Assembly: GCA_024399135.1 (NCBI GenBank)
Contig: JAKSHY010000004.1
Location: forward strand, 1-64,000
From: Lachnospiraceae bacterium
Lineage (GTDB): Bacteria > Bacillota > Clostridia > Lachnospirales > Lachnospiraceae
Length of the DNA stretch: 64,000 bases
Direction: 5' to 3'
A program made the translations under genes and the position numbers. This document shows positions 63,929 to 64,000 of the stretch, one piece after another (position 1 is the stretch's first letter; the number at the start of each line of letters is the position of its first letter). The notes beneath the pieces are model-generated. The model saw nothing but the letters and a program-made list of their open reading frames with translations, ran no database searches and had not been told where the DNA came from.

Positions 63929-64000
63929 TCAGTCTACTGATTCAAAAAGATCATTCGCCATAAGCTTGTCTACTATAGGAATAAGTTCCTTAACAGGAAC
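63929..64000 (-). CDS. C-terminal end of a gene running past the window
   Basis: The minus frame is open from the window edge to TGA at 63929-63931, ending LMANDLFESVD. It lies 60 nt before the carrier-protein gene and probably belongs to the same unit. Too short to name. Confidence 0.5.
   Translation of the reverse strand, partial: VPVKELIPIVDKLMANDLFESVD

Overview
The window looks like a chromosomal piece of an anaerobic, low-GC Firmicute, most likely a Lachnospiraceae member (Butyrivibrio/Roseburia-like). This is inferred from the AT-rich DNA, strong AGGAGG-type ribosome sites, a superoxide reductase, a D-lactate dehydrogenase, a class IIC group II intron and HipA-like proteins of a type I associate with that family. 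No rRNA, tRNA or CRISPR array was seen.

Every gene I call is on the minus strand, so transcription runs from 64000 towards 1. The left edge (1-3.4 kb) is ordinary chromosome: the 5' end of a group II intron seated behind a terminator hairpin, a superoxide reductase with a small membrane protein, and ldhA with an XRE/S24-like regulator. A strong terminator at 3384-3423 closes a surface-polysaccharide locus of about 60 kb that still continues past 64000.

Upstream to downstream, the locus holds several parts. (1) 59.1-64 kb: an adenylation enzyme, carrier protein and AAC(3)-like acyltransferase module with two glycosyltransferases, ended by a relic of an ABC transporter. (2) 41-59 kb: membrane acyltransferases, a PglK-type ABC flippase, WecE-type transaminase plus GNAT (4-amino-6-deoxy sugar), a very large Wzy/ligase-like protein, a WbpM/PglF-type 4,6-dehydratase and several large GT-C-like membrane proteins. 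(3) 32.7-41 kb: an AT3 acyltransferase/SGNH pair, UDP-GlcNAc dehydrogenase plus 4-epimerase (Vi-antigen-like route to UDP-GalNAcA), a sugar formyltransferase and two deacetylase-fold proteins. (4) 30.9-32.7 kb: a HipA-like pseudokinase paired with a protein carrying a resolvase-like DNA-binding tail. (5) 15.7-30.9 kb: three GT11 fucosyltransferase-like enzymes, two AsnB-type amidotransferases, GT4/GT2 enzymes, a VpsJ/GH105-like protein and a second PglK-type flippase. (6) 14-15.7 kb: an island of three small unfamiliar genes preceded by a regular array of inverted-repeat sites at a 51-52 bp period. (7) 3.4-13.8 kb: a GT17 enzyme, two different initiating phosphosugar transferases, GT4/GT2 enzymes, a hexapeptide acetyltransferase, a second VpsJ/GH105-like protein and a pyruvyltransferase.

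Together these genes could build one or two lipid-linked, highly decorated glycans (fucose, amidated uronic acid, N-formyl or N-acyl amino sugar, pyruvate, acetyl), flip them by ABC flippases and polymerise or ligate them outside the cell. Two flippases, two initiating transferases, internal promoters and gene relics suggest a composite locus assembled by recombination. The most unusual signals are the phased repeat array at 15.3-15.5 kb, the pseudokinase pair at 31-32.6 kb, and the small-gene island with an atypical HExxxH motif.
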